From an uncultured Eubacteriales bacterium (GTDB lineage: Bacteria > Bacillota > Clostridia > Christensenellales > Borkfalkiaceae), in assembly GCA_958405585.1 (NCBI GenBank), contig CATYEP010000095.1:1-7079 (forward strand): a stretch of 7,079 bases of DNA. Reading direction: 5' to 3'. The notes under the pieces are model-generated. The model did not search any database. It had not been told where the DNA came from and was given only the letters and a program-made list of their open reading frames with translations. A program made the position numbers and the translations under genes. Positions 5,248-7,079 of the stretch are shown one piece after another. The number at the start of each line of letters is the position of its first letter. Positions within the stretch are counted from its first letter, which is position 1.

Positions 5248-6123
5248 CTAATTTTCAGGGAAAAACGTATCAAACATCGGCGGCGTACTCGTGCTGTACT
5301 GCACCGGCTGCGAATCCACGGCTATAATATAACCGCTCATGCGCAGAATCGATCCGCTCGTCTGCATCTGCCCCAGTTCTTCCTCCGGGATCTGATCCAG
5401 ATCGTCCATATTTTTATAAATTTCCAACACGTCTTTGATCTTCTGTTCCGTATCTCTTTCAGGGTTTACGATCCAAAACCCGATCCCTTCCACCGTCTGC
5501 GCATAAAACAGCGTTTTATTGTTTTCAGGATCGTTCACGATACCCAGCGATTTATAATAGATCTTCGTTATATTGCCGCGATATCCCATCGCATCCAGTT
5601 CATCAAATAATTTATTCAGCGCCGCATAAGCCGATTCGTAACCCGATGAAACCGTAAACACTTCACCGACGTTCTGTTCGCCGAAAGATATACCTTGTAT
5701 CTCGATATTACTACCCGCTATGTTGTTTACGTTTTCATCCTTGATCGCTATGACTTTTCCGTCGTCTCCGACCACGTAATATTTCCCGTTCCGCTCAAAC
5801 GCAAAATTCTCGAATCGCTCGCGCACCGTCATTTCGATCCTGTTCGGAAAATGCTTCTCGACCGACGTCACTTCCAAATATCCGTTGCTTTCGCGCGCTA
5901 CCGTTTCGATCGCATCCGACTCATTAAAAAATAAAAAACTCTTTCTCAGATATTGATCTTCCAGCGTCTGCTGCATTTCCCGCGCACTCTTCTCCATGTC
6001 CGCGCTTCCGACATCATAGTACACTTCAAAACGCGTGATCGCACATACCGAATTCAGCGTGATAAAGAATATTATCAAAAATATGGCTATTGCATATACG
6101 ATGACAAACCGTTTGCTACGCAT
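5248..6123 (-). CDS. divIB: Cell division protein DivIB/FtsQ
   Basis: DivIB (FtsQ) is a bitopic divisome protein that joins the FtsL-DivIC complex and helps couple the Z ring to septal wall synthesis outside the membrane. The 291-residue product has a cytoplasmic tail of only about five residues (MRSKR), then one membrane helix (about 6-24) and a large extracellular part. Residues about 29-102, from ITRFEVYY to EMTVRER, have the spacing and end motif of a POTRA domain: a residue pattern like VEKHFPNRIEMTVRER closes POTRA domains in this family. A beta domain follows, including KYYVVGDDGKVI (114-125), to about 270, then an acidic, Pro-rich tail. Sequence conservation in the family is low, so the call rests on topology, the POTRA ending and position between murA and ftsA. 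The cytoplasmic tail is much shorter than in Bacillus. It starts 31 bases after the murA stop and so is probably co-transcribed with murA. Confidence 0.9.
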   Translation of the reverse strand: MRSKRFVIVYAIAIFLIIFFITLNSVCAITRFEVYYDVGSADMEKSAREMQQTLEDQYLRKSFLFFNESDAIETVARESNGYLEVTSVEKHFPNRIEMTVRERFENFAFERNGKYYVVGDDGKVIAIKDENVNNIAGSNIEIQGISFGEQNVGEVFTVSSGYESAYAALNKLFDELDAMGYRGNITKIYYKSLGIVNDPENNKTLFYAQTVEGIGFWIVNPERDTEQKIKDVLEIYKNMDDLDQIPEEELGQMQTSGSILRMSGYIIAVDSQPVQYSTSTPPMFDTFFPEN

Positions 6124-6127
6124 AGCG

Positions 6128-6133
6128 CCTCCT
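6128..6133 (-). promoter_or_regulatory. divIB ribosome binding site
   Basis: AGGAGG on the minus strand ends 4 bases before the divIB ATG, a slightly short but workable spacing. No terminator or promoter is visible in the 31 bases between murA and divIB. Confidence 0.7.
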
Positions 6134-6154
6134 CTTATGTAATATTTGTTTCGG

Positions 6155-7079
6155 TCAGACCCCTATACGGCGTATCTTCGCACCGATCCTGCGAAGCTTA
6201 TATTCGAAACCGGAATACCCTCTGTCTATATGACTCAGATCGGATACCGAACTCAACCCTTCCGCCGATATCGCCGCAAGCGTCAAAGCCGCACCGCCGC
6301 GCAGATCTCCCGCAAATACGTCCGCCCCTTTCAAGGCCTTGACTCCGCGAATGAACGCACTCCTGCCGCGAACCGTAATGTCCGCTCCCATGCGGATCAG
6401 TTCCGGTATGTGCTTGAACCGCGTTTCAAAAAGATTTTCCACGATCACCGTCGATCCCTCGCAGATACAGGCAAGCGCCGACATCTGCGCCTGCAGATCC
6501 GTGGGAAATCCCGGATACGGCGACGTTTCCACCAGCTTCGGAGATAAACGCCTTTCGCTCTGTATATATATTTTATCATCTTCCGCATGGATTTTGCAAC
6601 TGATTTCGCAAAGTTTATGTATGAGCGACGCAATATTATCAGCATCTGTATTCTTTAAAAGAAGTTCACCGCCGCACATTGCCGATGCAATCAGAAATGT
6701 TCCCGCTTCGATCCGGTCGGATATGGGAGTATATTCCACCCCCTTCAGCTTCGCGACCCCCTCCACCGAGATCACGGCCCCGCCTGCCCCTTCTACCTTT
6801 GCACCCATTCTGTTCAGAAATCCGGCAAGATCTACGATCTCCGGTTCCTTCGCCGCGTTCCGTATCACCGTTCTGCCCTTCGCTTTGACCGCCGCAAGCA
6901 TGATGTTTTCCGTCGCGCCGACACTCGGACAGTCCAGTACTATCTCCGCGCCGCAAAGCTCTTCGCACTTACAATCTATGTATCCTCCGTCTTCGCTGAT
7001 CTTGACCCCCAACCGTCTGAGCCCGCTCAAATGCAGATCGATCGGCCGCAACCCGATATCGCATCCGCCAGGATAGGCT
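6155..7079 (-). CDS. murA: UDP-N-acetylglucosamine 1-carboxyvinyltransferase (MurA), 5' end outside window
   Basis: MurA transfers enolpyruvate from PEP to UDP-GlcNAc, the committed first step of peptidoglycan precursor synthesis and the target of fosfomycin. The frame runs off the right edge. About 307 residues are visible, matching roughly residues 110 to the end of the 419-residue E. coli enzyme. The first visible codons read AYPGGCDIGLRPIDLHL. The Cys, five codons in, is the PEP-reacting catalytic residue, so the fosfomycin-sensitive form is kept (some bacteria have Asp there), and the Arg of GLRP is the conserved active-site Arg. Later motifs are GFPTDLQAQ with the catalytic Asp, FETRFKHIPEL, DLRGGAAL and HIDRGY. 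The TTG at 7049-7051 is an internal Leu codon, not a start. Bacillota often carry two MurA copies, and which one this is cannot be told. The next gene, divIB, follows after 31 bases. Confidence 0.97.
   Translation of the reverse strand, partial: AYPGGCDIGLRPIDLHLSGLRRLGVKISEDGGYIDCKCEELCGAEIVLDCPSVGATENIMLAAVKAKGRTVIRNAAKEPEIVDLAGFLNRMGAKVEGAGGAVISVEGVAKLKGVEYTPISDRIEAGTFLIASAMCGGELLLKNTDADNIASLIHKLCEISCKIHAEDDKIYIQSERRLSPKLVETSPYPGFPTDLQAQMSALACICEGSTVIVENLFETRFKHIPELIRMGADITVRGRSAFIRGVKALKGADVFAGDLRGGAALTLAAISAEGLSSVSDLSHIDRGYSGFEYKLRRIGAKIRRIGV

Noticed and set aside
6339..7076. 245-codon plus-strand frame antisense to murA
   Set aside because: murA on the other strand is certain from catalytic motifs, and this is its mirror frame.

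Overview
The window is a cell-wall and cell-division (dcw) neighbourhood of a low-to-middle G+C Gram-positive bacterium, most likely a Clostridia-type member of the Bacillota. The evidence is a true SpoVG, a DivIB/FtsQ-FtsA-FtsZ order behind MurA, strong AGGAGG ribosome sites, sigma-A type promoters, and rho-independent terminators with long U runs. The sequence alone does not give me a genus. No phage, transposase, CRISPR, tRNA or rRNA gene is visible.

Layout, left to right. Positions 79-1416 (minus) encode MurC, with a GC-rich dyad at the window edge beyond its stop. An A/T-tract-rich divergent intergenic region (1417-1582) carries the spoVG promoter. spoVG (plus) is best read from a TTG at 1583 and ends at 1852, followed by two tandem terminators. 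From there to 2493 there is no credible gene, but there are three further dyads and a 17-bp direct repeat. On the minus strand, read right to left, come murA (cut by the right edge, but including its catalytic Cys), divIB/ftsQ, a strong terminator, a perfect consensus promoter (TTGACA, 17 bp, TATAAT), then ftsA and ftsZ.

How the genes work together: MurA starts and MurC continues UDP-MurNAc-peptide synthesis. DivIB is a membrane divisome protein. FtsA tethers the FtsZ ring to the membrane. SpoVG is a small nucleic-acid-binding regulator linked to sporulation and envelope control. murA-divIB and ftsA-ftsZ look like two adjacent transcription units, because a terminator and a promoter sit back to back between divIB and ftsA.

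The genes are core housekeeping genes and I do not see a new multi-gene system. The most unusual observations are an FtsA whose two phosphate-binding loops have lost their glycines, a Gln/Pro/Tyr-rich FtsZ linker with a recent 14-residue tandem duplication, and the gene-free interval of about 640 bases between spoVG and ftsZ with several strong inverted repeats that lack proper U tracts.
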